From Agaricus subrufescens (taxonomy: Eukaryota; Basidiomycota; Agaricomycetes; Agaricales; Agaricaceae), in the NCBI GenBank assembly GCA_029945375.1, contig CM057060.1, positions 2,976,001 through 3,040,000 on the forward strand: a DNA stretch of 64,000 nt, written 5' to 3'. Each line of letters begins with the position of its first letter. Position 1 is the first letter of the stretch. The notes beneath the pieces were generated by a model. The model ran no database searches and had not been told where the DNA came from. It saw only the letters and a program-made list of their open reading frames with translations. The translations under genes were made by a program, and so were the position numbers. Shown in pieces: positions 24,584 through 36,488 of the stretch.

Positions 24584-26774
24584 ATGAATACGTCACTGCT
24601 GAATCACGTTTCGGATTTGGACTGGAGCACTCTAGGCACGAGGCTCATTGGTATCGTCCTGGTAACGTACGCGACGCGCAAGTACCTTGAAGCTAAAAGG
24701 TCACCCGTACGTGTTCATCGGCATTCACTCACATTAGCTACAGTCGGCTGAGACATTGTAGCTCAACAAAATCCCTACCATTGGTTACTCGGGTGTTCTC
24801 ACCTCCTACCTTACCGCGCTCAAATGGGTAACACACGGCAATGAATTAGTTCAAGAGGGCTATGATCGAGTAAATCACTCGCCCATTATTCCTAGATGTG
24901 GAACCTTAAACTCATGCCTAATAATAGTACCCTGCTGGTATATTCAAAATCGCAAATGTTTCCAAATGGACGGTCGTTCTCACTGGCCGCCAATTCCTCG
25001 ACGAGCTTCGTAAAGCCCCGGATGACGTTCTTTCGTTTCAAGAAGCTATGAATGATGTAAATCGTATACCTTTATTACAACCTCATTTATCCTGTTCCAC
25101 AACTAAGTTTACGTATACAGGAAGCTCAAATTAAATATACAATGGGAGAAGCGCTCGCAGAAGATCAATATCACACTGCAACTGTTCGCTCTTCAATCAC
25201 GCGAAATCTCGCTGTTAGATTCGACGATATAACAGACGAGATCCAAGAATCCTGGAAGACGTATATCCCGGCGACAGAAGGTGACTCTACTTCCAGTTCT
25301 TCTTACTATCGCTGATGTTCCGGTCATTTATTATAGATTGGATTTCGGTGCCTGCATATGAGAACATTATGCATATCGTTGCCCGTACTAGCAACCGATA
25401 TTTCACAGGGCTACCTTTGTGTAAGTCTCTCTATTCAAGAAAGTAAGCTCAAACATTTAATGAAATGCCGATTACGTCAGGTCGGGATCCAGAATACATC
25501 TCTCTACAGGAAAAATATACTATTCAGGCCACAGTAGCTGCCAGGATAATCAAATGTTTCCCCGATATTGTCAAACCGTACGTTCGTTGCTAGCTTCAAA
25601 AAGTCAGCCTTATGATATCCATCTCCCACGTCGCAGTCTGGTTGGCAATTATATGACAATTTTACCGAGAAGCGTGAAGAAGGCTATTGGATTCCTGGGC
25701 CCAATTATTGAAGAAAGGCTGGCGATGATAAACCAGGGTGTAGACTGGCAAAGCATGCCCGTGAGTTTGTTGTTTTTCCTTTTGTTCCGCCAAGCCGCAC
25801 TTGCTGAAATGTCAACCCAGAATGATCTTATCACTTGGTTACTTGAGACGGCTCAAGAACATCGACGAACGGTCAAAGACCTGACACTTCGCATTCTATC
25901 CATCAATTTCGCCGCTATTCATACCAGTACGATGGTAGGCATACCCAAACCCCTCATACTTCTCCTTCACTAACTGAACTCACAGACCTTCACACATGCT
26001 CTATACGACCTCGCATGTCATCCAGAGTATGTCGATGAATTGCGTCAAGAAGCCGAAACAATTATTGCTGAGCATGGATGGACGAAAGCTGCAATGCAGC
26101 AAATGCGCAAGATTGATAGCTTCTTGAAGGAGTCTCAGAGAATGAATAGTACTGGAAGTCGTGAGCGCTATCTTCCTGGCCCCATCCCAAACGATTGATT
26201 CTGATCGATCGATCTTATAGTTCAAATGCATCGTAAAGTTATGAAAGATTGGATGCTTTCCAATGGGACAGTCCTACCTGCAGGGACAATGGTGACTATC
26301 GCTAGCGGACCCATGAATATGGAAGAGGTTAGTCGACCCTATACGAATTAGCGTTCCAAGCTTGACAAATTTCGGTAGACGTCTTTCCCTGATAGTGATA
26401 CCTTCAATGGATTCAGGTATTCTGACAAGCGAGATGGCGACGGTGAATTAGATAGCATCAAATATCAAATGGTCGCCCTCAGTTTGGATATGATTGTATT
26501 TGGGCATGGTAGACATGCTTGGTAAGTCGTCAAGTCTTTCCTCGTCTCATTTGTCGTGAGACTGCATATCCATGTGCTGAAATTTGAATTTTACAGCCCT
26601 GGACGCTTTTTTGCAGTCAATGAGATCAAAGCCATGTTCACCTATTGTTTGCTGAACTACGACGTTCAGCTTGATGGTGGTTCGAGGAAGCGGCCCAATA
26701 ACAAATTATTTGAGGCGACCGTTATGCCAGATATGACGGCGAAGGTGATGTTCAGAAAAAGAGCCTCTCCTTGA
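24584..26774 (+). CDS. Cytochrome P450 copy E (ent-kaurene-oxidase/CYP512-like), multi-exon
   Basis: The only P450 here on the plus strand. Exon 1 (24584-24706) encodes MNTSLLNHVSDLDWSTLG and a membrane anchor ending KYLEAKRSP. Exon 2 (24762-24869) starts LNKIPTIGYSGVLTSYLTA. Exon 3 starts at 24928 (YPAGIFKIANVSKW). Later exons carry the DLITWLLET segment, helix I NFAAIHTSTM (about 25905-25935), ExxR in KESQRM, and LPAGTMVTIASGPMNMEE. The haem loop is FGHGRHA-C-PGRFFAVNEIKAM, with Cys split by the intron at about 26521-26596. Stop TGA is at 26772-26774. Intact as read. It converges with the epoxide hydrolase gene, leaving 315 bp between stops. Confidence 0.9.
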
Positions 26775-27089
26775 AATTCGGTTCGACATCTCTGGAGAGA
26801 TGATCATTGAACTAGTGGTCTGAGCGTTCTATGATCTTTTGTGCCCTTCTATTTGTCTTCACAATGTTCTCGATGCGATATTAGTTGTGTAGTTAGCGCG
26901 TGATTTTACGATATGTTAGTCCTTTCTGAGGTAAGTTGTTTATGCCTGCTATCATTACGATGTTCGAGTGATCCTGGCGCTTCGTACTACACTGTATCGA
27001 CATTTATTCTTCTATATACACACCCTACCTGAGTGCTTAAGCCACTTTCCCGATCGGCGTACAATTTTCAAAAGATTACACATTACACA

Positions 27090-28680
27090 CTACTCAGCAT
27101 AACCATTTCGCGAAGCGACAACGCCAAACGCAGGACCACCCTTCCCAAACATCTTCCTCAGGTCTTCAACCAAAACATCCGGACATTCAACAGCCGCAAA
27201 ATGTCCACCCTGTTCGTGCTGAGACTCGAATACAAGCTGAGGTACTTTATACCAGCTGAGAAAGAAAGTAATTAACGTTTCGGTATTTAAATTGATGGTA
27301 TGATGAACTCACTGTCGAGGAAAAATTACAAGTTCCTTCGAGAAGTAAGAATATCCAATAGGAATTTTCACGTTCTTTGGACCGGTGAAATCTCCACCAT
27401 TCTTCATATGCTCGTAGTATATGCGGAGTGAAGCCGCAGGTCCAGCCCTTGAAAACCAATAAATTGAGACCATAGTCAAAACTGAAAATCGAACAACAAT
27501 CGTATCAGATGACTCGTCAACCAAAAATATAGAAGTAAATACTAACCTTCATCTTCAGTCCATTTATAATCATCCGACCAATTAACGAACTTCTCATAAA
27601 TCCAGGCTAGCAGCCCAACAGGAGAGTCCGTTATACCATACCCAGGTGTCTGAGGTTGAGTCGATTGTAGATGAACATATCCCTCTCCTTCATTCTTAAA
27701 CCAATTCGTACGTTCTAAACCCGCTTTATCCCATGGCGTAAGTTTAGTAAACCAAGATTGGAGCCACGCGACAGGACTAGTTGAAAAACGAGGAATGTTG
27801 GCCCTTGACGAGGATACGGAGATCAATCTCGAATAAGAATTTCAAGATGAACTTATGATGCTTACAAAGGAAAATTTGAATGCCAGGCTTTGTTATTCTT
27901 GCCACCATATTTGGCAGCGATACGCCCACCAGTCTATTTTGGGTCAAAGGGAAATTATCATATGAGAAACTGCTGTCACGTACAAAAGCTCCCCAATCGC
28001 CTCCCTGGGTGACTGAAAAACAACAATAGAGGAAGAAATCAACCAGACAACTCCACGAAAAGAGGCGTAAATCATGAACCTACCATACTCATCATACCCG
28101 AGTGCAAGCATGAGTTTATGCCCAACCTCTGCGAACTGCTCAAGCGCAAAACCTCTCTTCTTCGGAGCTTCAGAGAATCCAAAACCAGGTAAACTGAGAG
28201 CTACAACATGAAAGCTCGGGTGATCAGGCGATTCTGCGACCAGAAGCGGTAGGATTTTCCTGACTTCGAGGAAGTTACCAGGCCCTGTCGGTTGTCATTA
28301 CCATAGTCGAAGAATGACCGAAATATAGAGTATAACCACGTACATCCATGAAGGAACAGCAGCGGGATCGCAGACGCAACCGAACTCTTCTTATGCACAT
28401 AATGTATATTCAAACTCCCAAACCCTTCCACCTCAATATCGCGCGTAAATTGAGGTAATTCCTCATTAATCTGAGCTTCATGATCCTTCCAGCTGAACTG
28501 GTCCTTCCAAAACGCGACAAGGCGTTTAACATCGGCCAAGGGTACACCATAATCACGTTTCGCGTCCTCGAGTTCATCAGGAAACCTAGTCGTTTCAAGT
28601 CTGGTCTTCAAGAGTTTCAGATCATCATCTGGAATTGCGATCTTGAACGGTTTCTCGTTTGAGTTCTGTTCTTGTGCCAT
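27090..28680 (-). CDS. Epoxide hydrolase (alpha/beta-hydrolase, EHN domain), multi-exon
   Basis: Hydrolyses epoxides to diols through a covalent ester on Asp. The first exon (start ATG at 28678-28680, [20 protein letters not shown]) is the epoxide-hydrolase N-terminal domain, with [20 protein letters not shown] and [20 protein letters not shown]. The oxyanion motif HGWPG is assembled across an intron at about 28277-28350 (HG-T then GG-CCT-GGT). The nucleophile motif TQGGDWG lies at about 27993-28015. The catalytic His is in [10 protein letters not shown] near 27185. Stop TAG is at 27090-27092 after RNGYAE. It has several short introns and all catalytic motifs are present. Being next to P450 E it could open P450-made epoxides, but that is inference. 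Confidence 0.9.
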
Positions 28681-29929
28681 GGATGATAAAGACGAGCGGG
28701 ATAGTTAAAGCCAAGTTAGTAGCGGCCAACCACGCGGGTCAGGTATTTAATATCAGAAGAGTAACGTAAATGTTATAATTAGCACCTCTGGTTATGAGTC
28801 AGATGAGCCTCAACGCTAAATGATTGGCTTATCAAATTCGTACGTAACAATTGGTAGGGGCAAAGAGAGTTGGGACGGGATCAGTGTTGGGCAAAGCTGT
28901 AGATCAACAGAAGCTGCCGGATGCCATCCGCAGCAGCTGGCAGAAGATGGCAGCTTTTGATGGCAGCTCAGCTTTGATTGATGGGTATCACGTGCTTTGC
29001 TGTCACTTGTATAAGTCCAGCCGGTGTTACAATAGAGATATAACTCGAGGAAGGGATGCTCCTACCTGAGCTAGTCCTCCTCTCTTGATCATGGCTCACA
29101 ATTCCTTCGTTAAAAAGTACTGCTACTAATTTCCTTTAAAAACATGTACATTACTGATGCCCAGGAGCATCAGTGGGTTAATTATGGAGAAAACTGAAGG
29201 TTGCATGCAAGAGATGCTTCAACAAAAGGCTTAATTATCTTAATAGTGTTGAGGAAAGTTTTGAAAGAGCACACCCTGGCACTTATGTGCGTAAAAATAC
29301 TATGCATATTGAGGCTGAAGGCAAGTGCTCTCAATGACTGGGGGTACACGAGTTAGCTGATCTAGATGCACATGGGGGATAACAGAGTGGGTATTTCTTA
29401 TGAGGAGACAATTGACAAATCTACTGAGTTTATCAACTCAGTATAATTCATAAATTATATGTACAAGTGGATGACTTGCCGCAGAGCTGAATTTCTAAAT
29501 TCTAAAACACTTAAAAGGAAATATTTTGTACAGCAGAACTATCTGCTCCTCAAATCAAGTGTCACCATCAGCTGGTCTTGAAACCAACTGCTTTCTAAAC
29601 CTTAAATCAAGAAGAGGTCCCCCCCTTCCTTCCAGAATTCTGAACATTGCAAACTTGGCTAATCATAGTTTCACACACTAAAACATCACATGTAAGATCT
29701 ATTGCCCTCAGGGTGTTGCAGGACACTAATATATATGCTATATTTGTTAAGACTACGACCACAGAGTTGGAACTAGGTGGTTCCAATTGGGGAATAAGTG
29801 TTGGCCTCAGCAATGCGAAGGCACACTGTGCCCTCCAGCAGGTTCCAGATGCCTTGAGAGTGATAGTGGAATAGAGCATGAGTTGTGGAACGCTTTAGTG
29901 GAAAGATAGGGATTGAGAAGGAATAAATC
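28681..29929. other. Intergenic stretch, probable transposon debris
   Basis: No intact gene. The stretch about 29150-29560 has a run of codons (for example RAHPGTYVRKNTMH) broken by stops, and 29607-29879 is a short minus-strand frame. Both look like relics, but I cannot assign a family. Confidence 0.4.
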
Positions 29930-30222
29930 TGTTACGACCTTATAGCGATTAGCTCAGGTTGCAACTTAGGCAAAGACTTGAGGGCGATAAGGGAATATAG
30001 CAAGTTGGTAAAGCATAAGGAAGTACAGAGCATAACTATGCTACTTATAGGAGAGTTGACTACCTAATAATAGAAGTAGAAGTTGGGCTGAGTAAGTATA
30101 CCCAAGGTATCTGACTAACGGTGAGAACAGTGCTGAGTAAACATGGGAGACAAGTACATGGATAAGGAAGTGGTAGCATATGGTCCTGGGTCAGGGGACG
30201 ATAACAGAAATAGATCATAACA
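29930..30222 (-). repeat. LTR1 (3' LTR of element 1)
   Basis: 293 bp, starting TGTTA and ending TAACA. It matches the other four LTRs in this window throughout, with many transitions relative to the intact pair. Confidence 0.9.
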
Positions 30223-30262
30223 TCACCCTCTGTTCAGGCTTCAGATTCCGATCAAAGCTGAA

Positions 30263-31192
30263 TCAGACGTGTGCAAATAGGTTGTTTAGAAGTTTCCTTT
30301 TGCCATCAGCCATAACCCATTGGTTGGTTTGTTCGTTGAAACTGATGAAGTGTGGGGCGTTGTCTCGTCCTCTGGTAATGATGCGTGTGGGTAGCCCTTT
30401 AAAGGTTTCGTTCTTTTCTTTCTTGTTGAGTAGGACGGTGAGGATGACGTTCCAGTACAAAGTTCTTTCTCTGGGAGTTTTGTATCATTTGTTGTTGTGG
30501 GCAAAGGAGTAAGTGGTGGGGGCCTTGAATTCAGCAGGCATGGGGACAGTGGGAATGAAGTTCAGGTATTGGAAAAGGCAGTCGGCTTCTTCGGCTAATT
30601 TGGGTGAGTGGAGGTTAGAGAGTTTGTCTAGACCCAGGGGTTGGTTTTCCTTGTCAGAATCTTCATCCATGTGGTTGTCTTCCTGCTTCGGAACAGGCAG
30701 GGGGGTGGGGTCGGGGATCAGGGTCAGTATGATTTTGGCAGGGGGAGTGTTGGGTCTAGTCTCGGGTTCCAAGCAGTAAGGTTTACAGATTGCATCTGCA
30801 GCAGCAAGTTCTTCAGCAGTTCCGACTCGGTCTAAGATGTCGAGCATTCTGACTGAGTGGCAGGCAATAGAATGGGTGTTGAATTCGATATGGGTGGCGG
30901 TTATTTTGGCAATTTTGGTGAGGAGTTTATTGAAATGATCTCCTACGATTCCCTCATCTCCTCCACAGAGTCTTATGGGGGCGATTACTCCGCCAGCAAT
31001 GTTCTGGGCATTGTTATTCATCTGGATGATTGAGGCTCCAATTTCTCGGAGCTATGCCATGGCGTGTAAGATCCTAAGGAGGTAGCAGCGTCAGGCAATG
31101 ATGGAGTGTCGTCGTTGGATATAGTCAACGTGGATGGATTCATTGATGGGGATGGCAATGGTGTGCATAGTTGGGTTGGTGTTGGGGTTCAT
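30263..31192 (-). pseudogene. Element 1 remnant of accessory ORF3
   Basis: Counterpart of the 312-codon ORF at 41844-42782. It begins MNPNTNPTMHTIAIPINES, keeps the acidic MDEDSDKEN motif and the TYSFAHN segment, and ends near NGLWLMA-like sequence in a shifted frame. It has stops near 31090 and 31060 and a frame change after 30485. Function unknown in either copy. Confidence 0.65.
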
Positions 31193-31319
31193 GTTGGCTA
31201 GGAGTTCAAGCAGGGGAGCATACTGGGTAGTTAGCGCAATGTTGGGCAAGATTGAGTGAAGGAAAAGGCGAAGAATGGTTTGATTTTTATACTACTTCCT
31301 CCTCCCTATTAGGCAACTC

Positions 31320-31727
31320 CTACTGTTGCTGGTTGTTTTCTTCAGCTGGTGCTTCCCATCTGTCTCCCCATGTTCCATTTGCGGCCCATCCATGGGCATT
31401 TGGGTTTATCTCCTTGGTGAGATCTTTAAGTTTATCTTCCATCAGCTGTAGTTTCCTCATGATCTTCTTGATCGGCTGCCTCTCCTTCCTCATGACCTTC
31501 ACCATATGATCCTTTTCTTCTTTGTTTGGGGCGTTTACCCCTTTTGGTCGATCGTAGATGAGCGGGACGTAGGTGTGGGCATATCTGTTGTCCACATCCG
31601 TTACTGTGCTGTAGATTTCGATGAGCTCTCATTTGGCAGAGCTCTGGAAAGAGTCGATGATGAGGTTGTGGTAGGCCTCTTGTTTGGGGATGGTGGTGGT
31701 GGTTTCGGCGGTGTTTTGGGTGCTCAT
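31320..31727 (-). pseudogene. Element 1 remnant of accessory ORF2
   Basis: Counterpart of the 137-codon ORF at 42905-43318. It starts MSTQNTAETTTTIPKQEAYH, stops early after DSFQSSAK, then resumes with NRYAHTYVPLIYDRP and ends NPNAHGWAANGTWGDRWEAP. The C-terminal 40 residues are nearly the same as in the intact copy. Confidence 0.7.
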
Positions 31728-31791
31728 GATGTCTTCTTTGAACCAATAGATGATGCTATGCCAGTTGTTGGGTTGTGGTTTTCCTTTTATA

Positions 31792-34700
31792 TCACAGAAG
31801 GTTGTTGAGCTTTCTATATTCGGATAGAAGGTCCTGTGCATTCTCAAGGTTGGTTGCCAATTGCCATGTATCCTTGGAGTTGTTGTATCCTTTCCAGAGC
31901 ACCAGGTATTGGGTTCCTCGGCCTTTCTTCCTATGTCCACGGATTTCCTCTACTTCGTATTCTTCTTCCTTGTTAATAATATCCAGAGGGGGTGGAGGTG
32001 GAGTTTTCTGACAGTTGAAATCAGGTTTGTTGAATTTGGTGAGAAGTGATGAATGGAAGACGTCGTGTATAGCCCATGTTTCAGGTAGTTTTAGGTGGAA
32101 GGATGTTTCTCCAACAGGTTCTAGAACTTCAAAAGGTCCATATCATTTATTGTTGAATTTTCCTGAAGGGCAGTTTGATCGTACATTTGTTGCTTCCAGG
32201 AATACAAAGTCTCCTTTGAATAGGGGGTAGTTTTGCTGTTTCAGATTTCCACGTTCGGACATGGTGGAGTTGTATTCTTCCAATGCTGCTCGTGCTTCGT
32301 TTCAGGTTTTTTCTAATTCCACCGTGAATTCACTAGCCAGGGGGTTGTCCGAGTTAACGGTTAGATTTCCTTTCCAGGGGTGGATTCCATATGTGAGGAA
32401 AAATGGGGTTTGTTTGGTTGCGGTGTGGACTTTGTCGTTATATTGGAATTCTGTGGTGGGAAGCCATTTTGCCCAATCATTTTGTTTGTAGTTGACGAAG
32501 TTTCGTAGGTAAGATTCTATTTCTTGGTTGATCCTTTCAGTTTGGCTGTCGGTTTGGAGATGATAGGCGGTGGACAGGTTTCTTTCGATCCCTAGAGCAG
32601 AGCAGAGTTCTTTCATGAATTTGGAGGCGAGCTGAGGTCCTCTGTCGCTAATGATGCGCTTAGGTATTCCATGTATACGCCAGATATCCTTCTTGTAGAT
32701 TTCGGCTAGTTGTTTTGACGTGAGAGAGGTTTCGGTGGGGATGAGATGAATCATTTTGGAGAAGCAGTCAACTGTTACAAGTATGGCGTCATGGTCCTCG
32801 GATTTAGGTAAGGGGCCTATCATGTCTATAGATATTTCTTGCCATGGTGCTTTGGGGATGGGTAGTGGTTTGAGGGGTGTGTGACCAGGTTGTCGGTTAA
32901 TCTTGTTCTTCTGGCATTTGGTGCATCCTTTTACAAATCTTTTGACGTCAGTTTTGATTGTGGGCCACCAGAAAGTTCGTTTTACAAGCTCAAGCATGCG
33001 GTAAGATCCGGGGTGTCTGATATTGGGTGGGTCATGATGGTTCAAGAGTATGGACTCTCGAAGTCCAGGTTTGTCTGGTACATAGATTTTTCCATTTTGA
33101 TAGGTGACGCCGTTTTCCTCCCAGAATTGGTCGGGTTTTTTGTTTCTTTCCTGCATGACATGGTGTTCTTGGTGATGGGAGTTACTGATCTGTTTCAGGA
33201 TGTCGGGGTTTGCGGAGATGGAGAAGTTTTGATTTAGGAGCATGGTGGTTTCCAATGAGGTGGGAATTTCAGATAGGGTTTGTAGAATTATGCGGTCTTT
33301 GAACATCTCGATTTGGGTTTCTTCTTTGGGGGATTCATGTCGAAAGAGTCTGGATAGGATGTCGGCTTTGACGTTCGTTTTGCTGGGGATGTGTCGAAGT
33401 AAGTAGTCATATTCTTGGAGCATGAGATACCATCTAGCTTGGTGGGCGTTCAGTTTCTGTGGCTCGCAGAAATATTTGAGGTTTTCGTGATCGGTCCAGA
33501 TTTCAAATTGGTGTTTGGTGTCCAGCAGGTAGTGTCTCCAGTTCTTGATTGCTTTGACAATAGCGAGGAGTTCTTTGTCGTATATTTTGTAGTTCTTTTC
33601 TGCATTGGTGAGGGCCTTAGACATGAAGGCGACTGGGTGCCATTTTCCTTCTTGTTCTTGGGATAGGACTGCTCCAATTCCTACGTTAGATGCATTGGTT
33701 TCAAGTCTGAATTTTCCCTCATTGTCAGGTAGGGCCAGGACGGGTTCGTTGGTGATGGTGGTTTTGATGGCTTCGAAGGTGTTTTGCTCTTCGGCGGTCC
33801 ACTTCCAGGGTTTTGGTATCTTACCTCCCTTCAAGGCATTGAGTGGTGCAGCAAGAGTGCTAAAGTCTTGGATGAATCGTTGGTAGAAATTTGCGAATCC
33901 TATGAATTGTTTGATGTCCTTTATGCAGGTAGGAGTTTTCCATTTCCGAACTGACTCGACTTTCTCAGTTTCCATGCTAGCTTGGCTGTTGCCAATGTCC
34001 ATTCCAAGCATCGAGATCCAGGTTGCGTTGAATTCGCATTTGGTTTGTTTGAAGCACAAGTTATTTTCATCTGCGATTTTTAGGAAATGCAGGGTCCGTT
34101 CTTCTAATTCTGGTAAGGAGTCGGCAGGGATAGCAAAATCGTCTATGTAGTTGACCACTGAGCCATCTTGGATCATTTCCTGGAAGATGGTGGTCATCCA
34201 GCGAGAGAAGGTAGCTGGTGAGTTGCACATTCCAAAGAACATTACTGTAGGTTCGAAAAGTCCATGGTTGGTAAGGATAGCACCTTTCCATTTGTCTCCT
34301 TCTTTGATTCGTACATTGTTATATCCCCAGATGATGTCGAGTTTGTTGAAGTATTTGGCATGTTTTAGTTTCCTGATGACTTCGCTGATTAAAGGTAAGG
34401 GGGTTTTGTCCTTGATGGTAACCGTGTTGAGTTTGCGGTAGTCCTGGCATAACCTTAGCGATCCATCTTTCTTTGGTACAAAAAAGCATGGGGCGGCATA
34501 GGGGCTTTTGGATGGTTGGATGCACTTGGTGGCGAGGTTCTCGTCCAGGAATTTATTGAGTTTGATTTCCTCTTTTGGGGTCATCTCATAGACCTTTGCG
34601 TCAATTTTGTTAGGGGCATCTGGTAGCAGGTTGACCTTGTGGTCCCATTGGGTCCGTTCGGGTAGTTTGTCAAAGTTCTTTCGGTTGAAGAGGTGGGTGT

Positions 34701-35247
34701 AGGGTCGCATGTAATTTGGTAGGTCGTGGGGGTTTGTGGGATCGGGTTCTTTTTCTTCTTCAAAGTCTTCCCATTTGGTCTGAAGGCGTCATAGGTGTTC
34801 CAGTAATGAAAAGTTGGTATGTTTGATTGAGCATTCAGGTGGGCATCTTGAGAAGGATATGGTTCCTCAGTTCCAGTCAATTTCCGGGTTGTGTTTGATT
34901 AACCAATCATGTCTGATAAAGATGTCTGCCGAGTCCAGTTCAGCTACTATTGCGTTGATGGTTTCTTGGTGTCCTTCTATGTTTAAGTCCAGGTTGATGA
35001 ATTTGGTAATCAGTTCCTTTCCGCTTGGGGTTCTGTCGGCATTAGTTGCCAGGATAGGGCAATCGAGTTTATGGGTGGGGATCTTTTGTTTATAAATGGT
35101 TCGTTTGTTGATGCAAGTGTGGGTACATCCAGAGTTGAGCATGGTTTTGGCTTGGAACGTGTCTCTGTTGGGCTTGGTGATTTCGGGTTTGAGTATTAAC
35201 TCCTGCACTCCTAGTTGTTTCTGAGGGCAAACATATCGATTTCTCAT
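31792..35247 (-). pseudogene. Element 1 pol, broken
   Basis: Retropepsin region at 35247-34867, where the active site reads MLNSGCTHTC, so the usual DSG is NSG. A stop near 34787 separates it from an 802-codon open block (34710-32302). That block has RT (YIDDFAIP near 34150), RNase H (LETNASNVG instead of ETDAS) and integrase (SIDMIGPLP, ISDRGPQLAS). A TGA near 32302 cuts off the integrase tail, and a chromodomain remnant lies at about 31800-31960. The protease and RNase H catalytic Asp to Asn changes (GAC/GAT to AAC/AAT) fit G-to-A decay. Not functional. Confidence 0.85.
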
Positions 35248-35251
35248 ACAA

Positions 35252-36410
35252 CTAAATACATTGGTTCGTGAGTTTGTGCTTACTCCGAACCTTTGGGAAA
35301 ATCCTGTTGAGCTTCTTCGGCACTACCTTCCTCTCTGGTGGTGATGGCACAAATCTTGGTTTGCTTCTTAGGGCTTCAGCAGACTTTGGCGATGTGGCCT
35401 GGTTTGCCACAATTATAGCACTCAATGTTGGGTTTGTATGCTCCGTTTCTGCATTCCTTCTTGATGTGACCAAATTTGCTGCATTTAAGGCATTTGGGTT
35501 TTCTGTCGGTGGACCATTCCAGTTTTCTGGCTCCAATCTCCATGGGTTGTCCATTTCCCCCATAAGTGACTCCAGTAGTGGTGCGATGGTAATTTCTTTG
35601 TCTCTTGGTATCTTCCCATCCTTTTCCTACAGATCCTATGGCAGCAATCCATCCTTTGAGTGAGGTGGGAATGGCAGATGGGGGGTATCCCAAAATAGTA
35701 TGAATGACATCAGATCTGGTGTGTTGTTTCAGGAGGTAGAGCACATGATCTTTGCTAGATTTAGATTGATGGACAAGGGCGGTGAATTTGACAAGGAAGT
35801 TGTTAGTGTGAAGGTTTCCTTGTTTGAAGGATTCGATCTTGTCTTTTGTGATCTGTTGCTCGTTTCTGGGAGAAAATGCATCTATGATTTCTTCAGCAAA
35901 AACTTTCCAGTCCGTGGTGTCATTGCCTTTGATAATTTTATCCTCCCATTGTTTGGCGAACCATCCTGGGATTTCTCCTCTCAGGCGGTTGGTGACAAGG
36001 AGTATCTTCAAATCTGCGTCGTTGTATTTGCTGAATCTGAGGAAAATTTCCATTCCTCTCCACCAGTCATTGAATTTGTTCCTATCTCCATTGAAAAATC
36101 CTGGTTCCATAACATCCTTGTGGTTGATCATGTTGGTGGATTTGATTTTGGTGTTGTCACTTGCCATTTCTCTTAGTTCTAGTTCTTCGAGTTCTCTTAC
36201 TAGTCAGTTTAAGTCTTCGTCAAGTGGTGTGTTCTTTGGTATTTGTTCTGGGTCTGGTTCCTCTGGTTCCTGTTTGTCGTTCTCAGATGAGGGTTCTGAT
36301 TCCTGGTCTTCCTTGTGTCTGAGGGCTTCACATCTGTTTCCATTTTGGTGTGCTTCATAGAAGAGTGTTTCAAAATTGATTCCAAATAGTTCTGTGTTGT
36401 CCATGCTCAT
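35252..36410 (-). pseudogene. Element 1 gag, broken
   Basis: Starts MSMDNTELFGINFETLFYE at 36410 and has a stop at about 36204. It resumes as a 263-codon block 36167-35376 with FNDWWRGMEIFLRFSKYND, zinc knuckles CLKCSKFGHIKKEC and CYNCGKPGHIAKVC, then a premature stop directly after the second knuckle. Otherwise parallel to the intact Gag. Confidence 0.85.
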
Positions 36411-36488
36411 ATACTGAGCCTGTCGTGGTTTCCTGCCTCAATGACTAGAAGTCTTACTGCAAGGTGAGCTTTATGACACTTTACCAAA

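Noticed and set aside
35268..36360. Long plus-strand ORFs across the gag regions (for example 178 codons)
   Set aside because: Antisense shadows of gag, created by its codon bias; the sense frames have zinc knuckles and the capsid motif.
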